This document shows positions 42,835 to 51,798 of a stretch of DNA of 64,000 nucleotides, piece by piece (position 1 is the first letter of the stretch; each line of letters starts with the position of its first letter). Source of the DNA: Sideroxydans sp. (lineage in GTDB: Bacteria; Pseudomonadota; Gammaproteobacteria; Burkholderiales; Gallionellaceae); the NCBI GenBank assembly GCA_028710605.1, contig JAQTTU010000001.1, positions 186,001 through 250,000 of the forward strand, written 5' to 3'. Both the position numbers and the translations under genes were made by a program. A model generated the notes under the pieces. That model made no database searches. It worked only from the letters and a program-made list of their open reading frames with translations, and was not told the origin of the DNA.

Positions 42835-45081
42835 TTATTTCACACAGTCCACGTAATACACCCTCTCGCCGTTGCTCTTCTCCGCCACCAGGCCGTGGAT
42901 GTCAGTTTCAAACCCTGGAAAACGTTTGTTGAAGTCGCGCGCGAACTTGAGGTAATCGACGATGGTCTTGTTGAAGCGCTCGCCGGGGATCAGCAGCGGG
43001 ATGCCCGGCGGATACGGCGTGAGCAGCACGGCGGTGATGCGGCCTTCGAGCTCGTCGATGCTTACGCGCTCGATCTCGCCGTGCGCCATTCTGGCGAAAG
43101 CATCCGACGGTTTCATCGCGGGCACCATGTCGGACAAATACATTTCCGTGGTCAGGCGCGCCACGTCGTTGGCCTTGTAGATGCCGTGGATATGGTCGCA
43201 CAAATCGCGCAGGCCGACCTTCTCGTAGCGCGGGTTCTTGGCGATGAATTCGGGCAGCACGCGCCACAGCGGCTGGTTCTGGTCGTAGTCGTCCTTGAAC
43301 TGTTGCAGCTCGGTCACCATGCTGTTCCAGCGGCCTTTGGTGATGCCGATGGTGAACATGATGAAGAACGAATACAGGCCGCATTTTTCCACCACCACGC
43401 CGTGCTCGGCCAGATATTTGGTGACAATGTTGGCGGGGATGCCGCTGTCGGCAAAGTCGCCATCGACATCCAGTCCCGGCGTGACCACGGTGGCCTTGAT
43501 CGGGTCGAGCATGTTGAAGCCTTCGGCCAGTTTGCCGAAGCCGTGCCAGCGGTCGTCGCCGCGCAACACCCAGTCTTCGCGGTCGGCCATGCCTTCTTCC
43601 GACAGGTAATCGGGGCCCCACACCTTGAACCACCAGTCCGCGCCGAACTCGGCTTCCACCTTGCGCATGGCGCGGCGGAAGTTAAGCGCTTCGGCGATGC
43701 TTTCTTCCACCAGTGCGGTGCCGCCGGGCGGCTCCATCATCGCGGCGGCCACGTCGCACGAGGCGATGATGGCGTACTGCGGCGAGGTGGAGGTGTGCAT
43801 CAGGTAGGCTTCATTGAAACAGTCGCGATCCAGTTTACGCGTCTCGCTGTCGCGCACCAGAATCTGCGAGGCTTGCGACAATCCCGCCAGCAGTTTGTGC
43901 GTGGATTGCGTGGAGAAGATCATCGACTCTTTGGCGCGCGGGCGGCCGCGCCCGATGGCGTGCATGCTGCGGTAGAAATCGTGGAACGCCGCATGCGGCA
44001 ACCACGCTTCGTCGAAGTGCAGCGCGTCGATCCTGCCGTCCAGCATCTCTTTCAGCATTTCCACGTTGTACATCACGCCGTCATAAGTGCTCTGGGTGAT
44101 GGTGAGGATGCGCGGCTTCTTGGTCTTGTCCTTGATGAACGGGTTCGCGTCGATCTTGCGCTGAATGGTTTCCATCTCGAATTCCGATTTCGGAATCGGA
44201 CCGATGATGCCGAAGTTGTTGCGCGTCGGCGTGAGGAACACCGGCACCGCGCCGGTCATCATGATCGCGTGCAATATGGACTTGTGGCAGTTGCGGTCCA
44301 CCACCACGATGTCGTCCGGCGCGACCATGGAGTGCCATACGATCTTGTTGGAAGTCGAAGTACCGTTGGTGACGAAGAACAGATGGTCGGCATTGAAGAT
44401 GCGCGCCGCATTGCGCTCGGAAGCCGCTACCGGGCCGGTGTGGTCGAGCAACTGACCGAGTTCGTCCACCGCGTTGCACACGTCGGCGCGCAGCATGTTC
44501 TCGCCAAAGAACTGGTGGAACATGCGCCCCACCGGCGACTTCAGGAACGCCACGCCGCCGGAGTGACCGGGGCAATGCCAGGAATACGAGCCGTCCTGCG
44601 CATAACCCACCAGCGCGCGGAAGAACGGGGGAGCCAGCGAATCCAGGTACGACTTCGCCTCGCGGATGATGTGGCGCGCCACGAATTCCGGCGTGTCCTC
44701 GTGCATGTGAATGAAGCCGTGCAACTCGCGCAGGATGTCGTTCGGGATGTGGCGCGAGGTACGCGTCTCGCCGTACAGATAGATCGGAATATCGGAATTC
44801 TTGAAACGGATTTCCTCGACGAAGGCACGCAAGGTACGCAACGCGACTTCCGTCTCTTCCACGCTGCCCGCGCCGAATTCCTCATCGTCGATGGACAGCA
44901 CGAACGCCGAGGCACGGCTTTGCTGCTGCGCAAATGAAGTCAGATCGCCGTAACTGGTCATGCCCACCACCTCAATCCCCTCTTTTATGATGGCATCGGC
45001 CAGCGCACGAATACCGTGACCGCTGGCGTTCTCCGAACGGTAATCCTCGTCGATGATGATGATAGGGAAGTTGAATTTCAT
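42835..45081 (-). CDS. Arginine/lysine/ornithine decarboxylase, fold-type I PLP
   Basis: 748 residues, the size of the E. coli AdiA/CadA/SpeC group. A CheY-like N-terminal wing domain (about 1-125) is followed by the PLP domain with HCPGHSGGVAFLKS, HFDEAWLPHA and the PLP-binding lysine in STHKLLAGLSQAS, and a C-terminal domain with PYPPGIPLLIPGE. It produces a polyamine (putrescine, cadaverine or agmatine). Which amino acid is used cannot be decided by eye. It is alone, without an antiporter gene, which favours polyamine biosynthesis over acid resistance. ATG 45081 has AGGAGTCACCC upstream. Confidence 0.92.
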   Translation of the reverse strand: MKFNFPIIIIDEDYRSENASGHGIRALADAIIKEGIEVVGMTSYGDLTSFAQQQSRASAFVLSIDDEEFGAGSVEETEVALRTLRAFVEEIRFKNSDIPIYLYGETRTSRHIPNDILRELHGFIHMHEDTPEFVARHIIREAKSYLDSLAPPFFRALVGYAQDGSYSWHCPGHSGGVAFLKSPVGRMFHQFFGENMLRADVCNAVDELGQLLDHTGPVAASERNAARIFNADHLFFVTNGTSTSNKIVWHSMVAPDDIVVVDRNCHKSILHAIMMTGAVPVFLTPTRNNFGIIGPIPKSEFEMETIQRKIDANPFIKDKTKKPRILTITQSTYDGVMYNVEMLKEMLDGRIDALHFDEAWLPHAAFHDFYRSMHAIGRGRPRAKESMIFSTQSTHKLLAGLSQASQILVRDSETRKLDRDCFNEAYLMHTSTSPQYAIIASCDVAAAMMEPPGGTALVEESIAEALNFRRAMRKVEAEFGADWWFKVWGPDYLSEEGMADREDWVLRGDDRWHGFGKLAEGFNMLDPIKATVVTPGLDVDGDFADSGIPANIVTKYLAEHGVVVEKCGLYSFFIMFTIGITKGRWNSMVTELQQFKDDYDQNQPLWRVLPEFIAKNPRYEKVGLRDLCDHIHGIYKANDVARLTTEMYLSDMVPAMKPSDAFARMAHGEIERVSIDELEGRITAVLLTPYPPGIPLLIPGERFNKTIVDYLKFARDFNKRFPGFETDIHGLVAEKSNGERVYYVDCVK

Positions 45082-45167
45082 GGGTGACTCCTGACTGCGG
45101 GTAACGGGTTAAAAAGTGGCGCGGATTGTCGCAGGTTTTTTTGGCGACGTGGGAAATACGAAAGGCG

Positions 45168-45389
45168 CTATTCGCGTGGTGGAAAGGGGTTTTTGAGCCG
45201 CTGCACCAGCTCCGCCAGCACCCCGCGAAACTGCTGTTCGTCGCAGCCCATGAGCACGGCATCTTGCAGTGCGTCCTCGCAGACCTGACGGATCTCGGCG
45301 AGATTCTCTTGCAGGACTTTGTTCTTTTCCACGCAGGCGATGACCTTGCCTTCGGTGGAACGCCAGATGACGTGATGGACTTGATTCAT
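45168..45389 (-). CDS. Conserved small hypothetical protein
   Basis: 73 residues beginning MNQVHHVIWRSTEGKVIACV, then a helical part LQENLAEIRQVCEDALQDAV and MGCDEQQFRGVLAELVQRL. There is no signal peptide or membrane segment; it is likely a small soluble helical protein. I take ATG 45389; the Shine-Dalgarno is poor. It lies between dcd and the decarboxylase on the same strand. The base composition and codon use are ordinary for this genome. I recognise no named family. Confidence 0.6.
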   Translation of the reverse strand: MNQVHHVIWRSTEGKVIACVEKNKVLQENLAEIRQVCEDALQDAVLMGCDEQQFRGVLAELVQRLKNPFPPRE

Positions 45390-45416
45390 ATCAAAAGACT
45401 CAGGCAAAAACCGTTA

Positions 45417-45496
45417 GCCACAGAGGACACAGAGACCACAGAGAAAACCTCTTCGATCTCCCTCGCTCTCTCTGTGACCTCTGTGTTCTCTGTGGC
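45417..45496. repeat. Family J inverted repeat
   Basis: GCCACAGAGGACACAGAGAC and a complementary right arm ending GTTCTCTGTGGC, between dcd and the small gene. Confidence 0.88.
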
Positions 45497-45507
45497 AAAA
45501 AAGGTTT

Positions 45508-46074
45508 TCATGTCTTCGGCAACGTCACGCCGACCTGGCCCTGATACTTGCCGCCACGGTCTTTGTACGAGGTTTCGCACACTTCGTCGCTCTCGAAGAA
45601 CAGCACCTGCGCCACACCTTCGTTGGCGTAGATCTTCGCGGGCAGCGGGGTGGTGTTGGAGAATTCCAGCGTGACGTAACCTTCCCACTCGGGCTCAAAA
45701 GGGGTCACATTCACAATAATCCCGCAGCGCGCGTAGGTGGATTTGCCCAGGCAGATGGTCAGCACGTTGCGCGGGATGCGGAAGTATTCGACGGTGCGCG
45801 CCAGCGCGAACGAGTTGGGCGGAATCACGCAGTAGTCGGCTTCCACATTGACGAAGGAATTCGGGTCGAAATTTTTGGGATCGACGATGGTGCTGTTGAT
45901 GTTGGTGAACAGCTTGAATTCACGCGCGCAGCGGATGTCGTAGCCGTAGCTCGATGTGCCGTAGGACACGATCTTGTGCCCGTTCACTTCCTTCACCTGA
46001 CCCGGCTCGAATGGCTCGATCATGCCGGTTTGTTCCGCCATACGGCGTATCCATTTGTCTGACTTGATGCTCAT
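45508..46074 (-). CDS. dcd: dCTP deaminase
   Basis: A 188-residue cytosolic enzyme of the dUTPase superfamily that deaminates dCTP to dUTP, feeding dUTPase and then thymidylate synthase. Visible motifs are [13 protein letters not shown], the catalytic-Glu and Ser/Arg region [38 protein letters not shown] and the C-terminal KYQGQVG. The length equals that of the proteobacterial family. It is divergent from metG across a 101-bp gap. With thyA and folA it completes dTMP supply genes in this window. Confidence 0.97.
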   Translation of the reverse strand: MSIKSDKWIRRMAEQTGMIEPFEPGQVKEVNGHKIVSYGTSSYGYDIRCAREFKLFTNINSTIVDPKNFDPNSFVNVEADYCVIPPNSFALARTVEYFRIPRNVLTICLGKSTYARCGIIVNVTPFEPEWEGYVTLEFSNTTPLPAKIYANEGVAQVLFFESDEVCETSYKDRGGKYQGQVGVTLPKT

Positions 46075-46175
46075 CTTGCTTCCTTGGCTGGGTTTGTGCG
46101 GGCGGGATTTTACCCAATTCCGCTGGCACGCGTGGGTTTTGCTACAATCGCGCCTCGCTAAAGGAATCGTGCAAA

Positions 46176-48386
46176 ATGTCCAGTCAATCCCCCCGTAAAA
46201 TCCTCGTTACCTCCGCCCTGCCCTACGCCAACGGCAGCATCCATCTGGGCCACCTGGTCGAATACATCCAGACCGACATCTGGGTGCGCTTCCAGAAGAT
46301 GCAGGGCAATGAATGCCACTACGTCTGCGCCGACGATACCCACGGCACGCCCATCATGCTCCGCGCCGAAAAGGAAGGCATCACGCCGGAACAACTGATC
46401 GCCCGCGTGTGGCAGGAACACTACGACGACTTCGCCGCCTTCCACGTGCAGTTCGACAACTACGGCTCGACCAATTCCGCCGAAAACAAGCAATGCGCGC
46501 AAGACATCTACCGCACGCTGAAAGCCAGCGGCCTGATCGAAGTGCGCTCCATCGAACAATATTACGACCCGGTAAAGAACATGTTCCTGCCGGATCGCTT
46601 CATCAAGGGCGAATGCCCCAAGTGCCACGCCAAAGACCAATACGGCGACAACTGCGAAGCCTGCGGCGCGGCGTATGCGCCCACCGATTTGATTAACCCG
46701 TTCTCCGCCGTGTCGGGTGCGAAGCCGGAATTGCGCAATTCCGACCACTACTTCTTCAAACTTTCCGCCGACACCTGCCAGCAGTTTTTGCGCGAATGGA
46801 CACGCAGCGGCGCACTGCAAGCCGAAGCCGCCAACAAGATGCAGGAATGGCTGGGTGCGGAAGACGAGAACAAACTCAGCGACTGGGACATCTCGCGCGA
46901 CGCGCCCTACTTCGGCTTCGAGATACCCGATGCGCCGGGGAAATATTTTTATGTGTGGCTGGATGCGCCGGTGGGGTATATGGGGAGTTTCAAACAGTTG
47001 TGCGCGAAGAACACCCTCACCCCCAGCCCCTCTCCCGGTGGGCGAGGGGAGCAAGAGCTCCCTCTCCCTCTGGGAGAGGGGTGGGGTGAGGGAACGCCTT
47101 TGAATTTCGACGACTACTGGAAACAAGGCTCCGACACCGAGCTATACCACTTCATCGGCAAGGACATCCTGTATTTCCACGCGCTGTTCTGGCCGGCCAT
47201 GTTGCAACACGCCGGTTTCCGCACGCCGACCAAACTGTTCGCGCACGGCTGGCTCACCGTCAACGGCACGAAGATGAGCAAATCGCGCGGCACCTTCATC
47301 ACCGCGCGCAGTTATGTCGATCACATCAAAAACACCGAATACCTGCGCTACTACTACGCCGCCAAACTCAACGGCAGCATGGAAGACCTCGACTTGAACC
47401 TTGAGGATTTTGTGGCGAAGGTGAACAGCGACTTGATTGGGAAGTACGTCAACATCGCATCAAGAGCCAGTGGCTTTATCACCAAACATTTTGACGGCAC
47501 TATCCAATCACTCGCTGATGAGAAATTTCAGATATTGATAAACGAGACAAGAGGGCGAGTTGCAGAAGCTTATGAAGCTAGAGATTATGCCAAAGCCGTT
47601 AGGGAAATTATGTCTCTTGCCGACCACATCAACGCCGATTTTGATTCTTCTAAACCTTGGGAGAAAGCAAAGAAGCTGGACGATGCTGGCGCGAAGGAAC
47701 TGCTGCACATAATTTGTTCGAAAGCTCTGCATGGTTTCAAAGCCATGTCTTTGATGCTTTTTCCTGTGCTCCCAAAAACTGCAAGGGCAGGACTTGGTCT
47801 TTTCCGTGCAGGCAATAATCCACAGTGGCATGACATTGGCCTTAGTCTTGAGCAGAAAATTAACACCTATGCACACTTGATGACTCGTCTTGATCCAGAA
47901 CTAATCAAGGCAATGGTCGCTGCCAACCAAGAAAGTTTGAAGCCAGCACCTGAATCTCATTCACCCACTCGTCATGCTGAGGCACAGCAACATCAACCCT
48001 CACCCCTAGCCCCTCTCCCGCCAGCGGGCGAGGGGAACATGATTGCGCCCATCGCCGAGACCATCAGCATCGACGACTTCAGCAAGATCGACCTGCGCGT
48101 GGCGCACATCGTCAATGCCGAGCATGTGGAAGGGGCGGAGAAGTTGTTGAAGCTGACGCTGGACATCGGCGAGGAAAAACCGCGCACGGTGTTTGCGGGC
48201 ATCAAGTCGGCTTACGATCCCGAAAAACTCAAAGGCCGCATGACGGTGATGGTCGCCAATCTCGCGCCGCGCAAGATGAAATTCGGCATGTCGGAAGGCA
48301 TGGTGCTGGCGGCTTCGGGCGAAACGCCGGGATTGTTTGTTCTGTCGCCGGACGATGGCGCGATGCCGGGGATGCGCATCAAGTAA
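46176..48386 (+). CDS. metG: Methionyl-tRNA synthetase (mosaic, with two repeat-coded inserts)
   Basis: A 736-residue class I synthetase that charges tRNA-Met. Catalytic motifs are HLGH and KMSKS (in [10 protein letters not shown]). A zinc finger CPKC...CEAC sits in the CP1 region, and an EMAP/Trbp111 tRNA-binding domain covers the last 110 residues. Two stretches are foreign to the family: about residues 281-306, encoded by a family E repeat, and about 607-622, encoded by another at the anticodon-domain/EMAP junction. The segment from about 47430 to 47995 (anticodon-binding domain) has markedly lower GC and different codon use than the rest, suggesting recombination. Confidence 0.95.
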   Translation: MSSQSPRKILVTSALPYANGSIHLGHLVEYIQTDIWVRFQKMQGNECHYVCADDTHGTPIMLRAEKEGITPEQLIARVWQEHYDDFAAFHVQFDNYGSTNSAENKQCAQDIYRTLKASGLIEVRSIEQYYDPVKNMFLPDRFIKGECPKCHAKDQYGDNCEACGAAYAPTDLINPFSAVSGAKPELRNSDHYFFKLSADTCQQFLREWTRSGALQAEAANKMQEWLGAEDENKLSDWDISRDAPYFGFEIPDAPGKYFYVWLDAPVGYMGSFKQLCAKNTLTPSPSPGGRGEQELPLPLGEGWGEGTPLNFDDYWKQGSDTELYHFIGKDILYFHALFWPAMLQHAGFRTPTKLFAHGWLTVNGTKMSKSRGTFITARSYVDHIKNTEYLRYYYAAKLNGSMEDLDLNLEDFVAKVNSDLIGKYVNIASRASGFITKHFDGTIQSLADEKFQILINETRGRVAEAYEARDYAKAVREIMSLADHINADFDSSKPWEKAKKLDDAGAKELLHIICSKALHGFKAMSLMLFPVLPKTARAGLGLFRAGNNPQWHDIGLSLEQKINTYAHLMTRLDPELIKAMVAANQESLKPAPESHSPTRHAEAQQHQPSPLAPLPPAGEGNMIAPIAETISIDDFSKIDLRVAHIVNAEHVEGAEKLLKLTLDIGEEKPRTVFAGIKSAYDPEKLKGRMTVMVANLAPRKMKFGMSEGMVLAASGETPGLFVLSPDDGAMPGMRIK
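47013..47093. repeat. Family E palindrome inside metG (first)
   Basis: CCCTCACCCCCAGCCCCTCT and GAGAGGGGTGGGGTGAGGG are opposed arms; inner hairpins use CTCCC/GGGAG. Read in frame as a Pro/Gly/Glu-rich stretch. Confidence 0.88.
47996..48036. repeat. Family E palindrome inside metG (second, half copy)
   Basis: ACCCTCACCCCTAGCCCCTC followed by a CCCGCCAGCGGGCGAGGGG hairpin. It marks the right-hand border of the low-GC segment. Confidence 0.82.
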
Positions 48387-48410
48387 AGCGAAAAACCTGA
48401 AAACCTGTTT

Positions 48411-48532
48411 GCCCGCAGATTACACAGATTAGCGCAGATTATTTTCAACATATTCCACTTCACGCAGATGGTCGAGCTAACCATCTTATGAATGTGGCTG
48501 TTCAATCTGCGTAATCTGTGTAATCTGCGGGG
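48411..48532. repeat. Family M inverted repeat
   Basis: GCCCGCAGATTACACAGATT and the complement around about 60 bp, between metG and sthA. Confidence 0.88.
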
Positions 48533-48581
48533 AGCTTTTGATTTTCAGATTCGACCAACCTCAACAACACCGGAGCACCCC

Positions 48582-49973
48582 ATGGACTACGACGTTCTCA
48601 TCATCGGTTCCGGCCCTGCCGGTCAGCATGCGGCATGGCAGGCGGCGCGCATGGGCAAGCGGGCGGCGATCATCGAGCGCAAGCCGAAGATAGGCGGCGC
48701 GGGTTTGCAGACGGGGACGATTCCCAGCAAGGCGTTGCGCGAGGTGGCTTATCAGCTCTCGCGTTCCGGCGGCATGCGTCAGGCGTTCTCGCCCGACAGC
48801 CGCGTGCGTTACGGGCTGCTGGCCGATGCGGTGCGGCGCAAGGAAGGTGTGATCGCACAGCAGGAATCGGTGCTGCTGCAACGCATCTTGCGTCACGGTG
48901 TGGCGCTGATTCCGGGCGAGGCTTCGTTTGTGGATGCGCACACCATGCAGGTGGTGGATGCGGCGGGCAAGACGCGCAATATTTCGGCTGAGGTCATCAT
49001 TCTCGCCAGCGGCTCGCGCCCGCGCCGCCCCGCCGCGATCCCGTTCGACAAAAAAACCGTGCTGGATTCCACTTCGATTTTGAATCTGCGCCAGATGCCC
49101 AACAGTTTGCTGGTAGTCGGCGGCGGTGTGATCGCTTGCGAATTCGTGTCCATCTTCGCCTCGCTAGGCACGCAAGTGAGTGTGGTGGATAGTCACGCGC
49201 AATTGCTGGAATATCTGAGCGAAGATGTGGTGGATGTGTTGTGCGAAAGCTTTTGCAGCATGGGTGTGACGCTGCACATGCAGGAGCGGGTGAAAGAAAT
49301 TCGCCGCGAAGCCAGCGGCACGCTCACTGTGCTGGAAAGCGGCAAACAAATTCGCACCGATGCCGTGCTGTTCGCGCAAGGCCGCGAGCCGAACAGCGAA
49401 GGGCTGCAAGTGAGCAATGCGGGCATCAACATCAAGGACGGCTGGATCGGTGTCGATCAACATTTCCAGACCAACGTGCCGCACATCTTCGCCGTGGGCG
49501 ATTTGATCGGCCGCCCCGCGTTGGCCTCCACCGGCATGGAACAGGGACGCGCGGCAGTGATGTACGCCTTCGGCGGTGGCACACAGGAGATGGCGGAAAA
49601 TCTGCCGATGGCGGTTTACACCATCCCGGAAATTTCCTACGTCGGCAAAACCGAAAAAGAAGTGCAGCAGGAAAACATCCCCTACCTCATCGGGCGCGCC
49701 TATTTCAAACACAGCGCACGCGGCCAGATCATCGGCGACGCGCAGGGCATGCTGAAACTGATCGTGGATACGCGTAACGAGAAACTGTTGGGCGTGCACA
49801 TCGTCGGCGAACAGGCCAGCGAACTGGTGCACATCGGACAGCTGGTGATGAACCTGGGCGGCACAGTGCGCGACCTGGTCAGCAACGTGTTCAACTACCC
49901 AACGCTGGCCGAATGCTACAAACTCGCGGCGGTGGATTGCACACATCAGTTGGAGCAGCGGAGAACGATGTAG
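48582..49973 (+). CDS. sthA: Soluble pyridine nucleotide transhydrogenase
   Basis: A 463-residue FAD protein that exchanges hydride between NADPH and NAD+, mainly draining excess NADPH. It has the disulfide-reductase fold: FAD motif IIGSGPAGQHAA, NAD motif LLVVGGGVIACEF and the FAD end motif HIFAVGDLIGRPALAS. As in SthA the redox cysteines of the family are missing: the segment reads GGAGLQTGTIPSKALRE. ATG 48582 is set by GGAG and the FAD motif. The stop TAG is the first triplet of a family C palindrome. Confidence 0.93.
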   Translation: MDYDVLIIGSGPAGQHAAWQAARMGKRAAIIERKPKIGGAGLQTGTIPSKALREVAYQLSRSGGMRQAFSPDSRVRYGLLADAVRRKEGVIAQQESVLLQRILRHGVALIPGEASFVDAHTMQVVDAAGKTRNISAEVIILASGSRPRRPAAIPFDKKTVLDSTSILNLRQMPNSLLVVGGGVIACEFVSIFASLGTQVSVVDSHAQLLEYLSEDVVDVLCESFCSMGVTLHMQERVKEIRREASGTLTVLESGKQIRTDAVLFAQGREPNSEGLQVSNAGINIKDGWIGVDQHFQTNVPHIFAVGDLIGRPALASTGMEQGRAAVMYAFGGGTQEMAENLPMAVYTIPEISYVGKTEKEVQQENIPYLIGRAYFKHSARGQIIGDAQGMLKLIVDTRNEKLLGVHIVGEQASELVHIGQLVMNLGGTVRDLVSNVFNYPTLAECYKLAAVDCTHQLEQRRTM

Positions 49974-50015
49974 GTCGGGTTTTAACCCGACAAGTCGGGC
50001 TAAAGCCCGACCTAC
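49970..50015. repeat. Family C palindrome supplying the sthA stop
   Basis: GTAGGTCGGGTTTTAACCCG and the complementary arm CGGGCTAAAGCCCGACCTAC. Confidence 0.88.
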
Positions 50016-50036
50016 AAGTGTTCGCGCATTAGTTAT

Positions 50037-50085
50037 GTAGGGTGCGTTTACGCACCAAAGAAAATGGTGCGCAAGCGCACCCTAC
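50037..50085. repeat. Palindromic repeat (family I)
   Basis: GTAGGGTGCGTTTACGCACC and the complement GGTGCGCAAGCGCACCCTAC with a short loop. Confidence 0.85.
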
Positions 50086-50110
50086 CCGATTGAATAGACA
50101 GCATCACCTT

Positions 50111-50179
50111 GCCCGCAAGCCAGCAAATATGGGTATCTCCAAGCACCGACCAATGCGGATCGCCTATTGACGCGGCTCT
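50111..50179 (+). repeat. Family F repeat
   Basis: GCCCGCAAGCCAGCAAATAT, GGGTATCTCCAAGC and GCGGATCGCCTATTGACGCG; similar to the copies at 42175 and 59407. Confidence 0.75.
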
Positions 50180-50203
50180 ACAAGGAGATTGCGCTGCGGA
50201 AAT

Positions 50204-50614
50204 TTATTTCTGGTCGGCACTCAGCTGATACACCGCGCCCGCCGGGGAGCGGCATTCGCCGATGGCGCGTCTGGACTCGAACAGGAATTCGCAGCTCAGG
50301 CGCTGGCCCGTGTCCGAGGTCAGTTGCGCGCGTACCGAGTTGGATGAATACGTCGCCACCATGTTGCGCGAAAAAGGGCTCGCGCCGCCGAAAGATTGCG
50401 AGTACGCCACGCCGCTGGCGACAATGTAAAACCCTTTGTAGAGTTGCCCGTCCACCACCGCTTCGATGCGTTGCCCGTCAGGAAAAATCGTGCCCTTTTG
50501 AATTTTGGATGCGGGATCGACCAGTTGAAACGGCACGGGCTGCGGAGCGGAACAGCCCGTTGTCATGGCCAAAATAAACACGCTTGCGCTAATACTTTTG
50601 ATGGTTGTTTTCAT
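50204..50614 (-). CDS. Small hypothetical lipoprotein
   Basis: A 136-residue lipoprotein, signal MKTTIKSISASVFILAMTTGC with lipobox TTGC. The mature part is beta-rich (GQLYKGFYIVASGVAYSQSF, VRAQLTSDTGQRLSCEFLF) and ends with a second Cys in IGECRSPAGAVY, so a disulfide with SCEF is possible. I recognise no family. AGGAG precedes ATG 50614. It starts 21 bp after the patatin gene stop, so the two probably form an operon. Confidence 0.72.
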   Translation of the reverse strand: MKTTIKSISASVFILAMTTGCSAPQPVPFQLVDPASKIQKGTIFPDGQRIEAVVDGQLYKGFYIVASGVAYSQSFGGASPFSRNMVATYSSNSVRAQLTSDTGQRLSCEFLFESRRAIGECRSPAGAVYQLSADQK

Positions 50615-50635
50615 TTTTATTCTCCTTGCAGACGG

Positions 50636-51568
50636 TTATTGGACGGAGTGTTTCAGCAGCTTTTCATCGGCTGTTTTTTTCAGCCAGAAGTGTATCTCCG
50701 GCAGTGCCGCGTTGGCCGCATCTTCGCCGGACTTGAGCAGAACTTGTTTCGAGGCCGGATTGATTTTTGGCGTTGCGCCGATCTGCGGGCGGATCACCAC
50801 CTGCGCCGCCCTGATTTCATTTTCGGCGATGGTCTGCTGCATGATACGCGCGCCCTGTATCCATATCTGTAGCGCGTTCGACAGCTTCTGTCCATTCATC
50901 GGCAAACTTGAAACATCCACCGCAATCACAATATCGGCTCCCATCTGCTGCGCGATTTTTACCGGCACGGGATCTTTCAGACCGCCATCGACATATTCCG
51001 TTCCGTCGATTTCCACCGGCAGGAACACACCGGGAATGCTGCTGGATGCGCGCACCGCCATGCCGGTGTTGCCGCGATTGAACGCCGCCGACTTGCCGCC
51101 GGACAGCTCGGTGGCGACTGCGGCAAACGGCTTGTCGAGTTGCTCTATGGTGCGGTCGTGCAGTTCGGTGTTGATGAAATCCTGCAAGCGCTCGCCGCGA
51201 ATGTAGCCTTCAAACGAAAGCTCGAAATCGTTCAACTGCCCCTGCTCCAGATTGAGCGCCAGCTTCTCCAGTTGCGCCGCGTTGAATCCGCCCGCGTAAA
51301 GTGCTCCCACAAAACTGCCGACGCTGGTGCCGACCACCATGTCCACCGGAATATGGTTTTCTTCCAGCACTTTAATCACGCCGACATGGGCGAAGCCCCG
51401 ACTGCCGCCGCTGCCCAGCACCAGCGCGACCAAAGGACGGTCGGAAGTGTGCGCGACGATAGGCAAGGCTTGCGGCGGCGGAAGGATGTTTTTGATTGGT
51501 GCGCTGGCGCAGGCTGCGAGCAACAGCAGCGGCAACAACAGGCAGAAGCGGTTGAAAAAATTATTCAT
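50636..51568 (-). CDS. Patatin-like phospholipase lipoprotein
   Basis: A 310-residue patatin-family lipid hydrolase attached to the envelope (signal MNNFFNRFCLLLPLLLLAAC). The oxyanion-hole loop is GSGGSRGFAHVG, the nucleophile is in GTSVGSFVG (GxSxG) and the catalytic Asp in EYVDGGLKDPVP, so the Ser-Asp dyad is complete. ATG 51568 is chosen because the lipoprotein signal begins there; an upstream start would add 12 residues before it. It is co-oriented with the small lipoprotein gene. RssA-like patatins remodel membrane phospholipids. Confidence 0.92.
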   Translation of the reverse strand: MNNFFNRFCLLLPLLLLAACASAPIKNILPPPQALPIVAHTSDRPLVALVLGSGGSRGFAHVGVIKVLEENHIPVDMVVGTSVGSFVGALYAGGFNAAQLEKLALNLEQGQLNDFELSFEGYIRGERLQDFINTELHDRTIEQLDKPFAAVATELSGGKSAAFNRGNTGMAVRASSSIPGVFLPVEIDGTEYVDGGLKDPVPVKIAQQMGADIVIAVDVSSLPMNGQKLSNALQIWIQGARIMQQTIAENEIRAAQVVIRPQIGATPKINPASKQVLLKSGEDAANAALPEIHFWLKKTADEKLLKHSVQ

Positions 51569-51588
51569 TTGATTGCCATTCCACGCTG

Positions 51589-51798
51589 GGTGGGCACGTT
51601 TCATGCGCCCACGCGGTTTGCTTCATGGCGCTGTTCCGCCTTTGCAGGGGCGAATTTACCTCGAAGAGGTCCATGCACCCTGTGGGTGTTCGCCCGTTTT
51701 GTGTTGGGTTGGGCGAATGAATTCGCCCCTACAACCCGATCCGCCCACGCGGTCAACGTTCAACAATCAACGCGTGGGCACATGAAACGTGCCCCCTA
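51589..51798. repeat. Nested repeats: family N outer arms around a family D palindrome
   Basis: Outer arms TGGGCACGTTTCATGCGCCC (about 51590) and GGGCACATGAAACGTGCCC (about 51776) are opposed with one mismatch. Inside are arms GCAGGGGCGAATT (51644) and AATTCGCCCCTAC (51732). The right outer end contains the TAG stop of the hyfI-like gene. Confidence 0.85.

Noticed and set aside
42895-44937. A 680-codon open frame on the plus strand
   Set aside because: Antisense shadow of the PLP decarboxylase gene, whose motifs are complete.
48582-49973. sthA as a second dihydrolipoyl dehydrogenase or mercuric reductase
   Set aside because: The redox-active CxxxxC is missing (GGAGLQTGTIPSKAL), as expected for a transhydrogenase.
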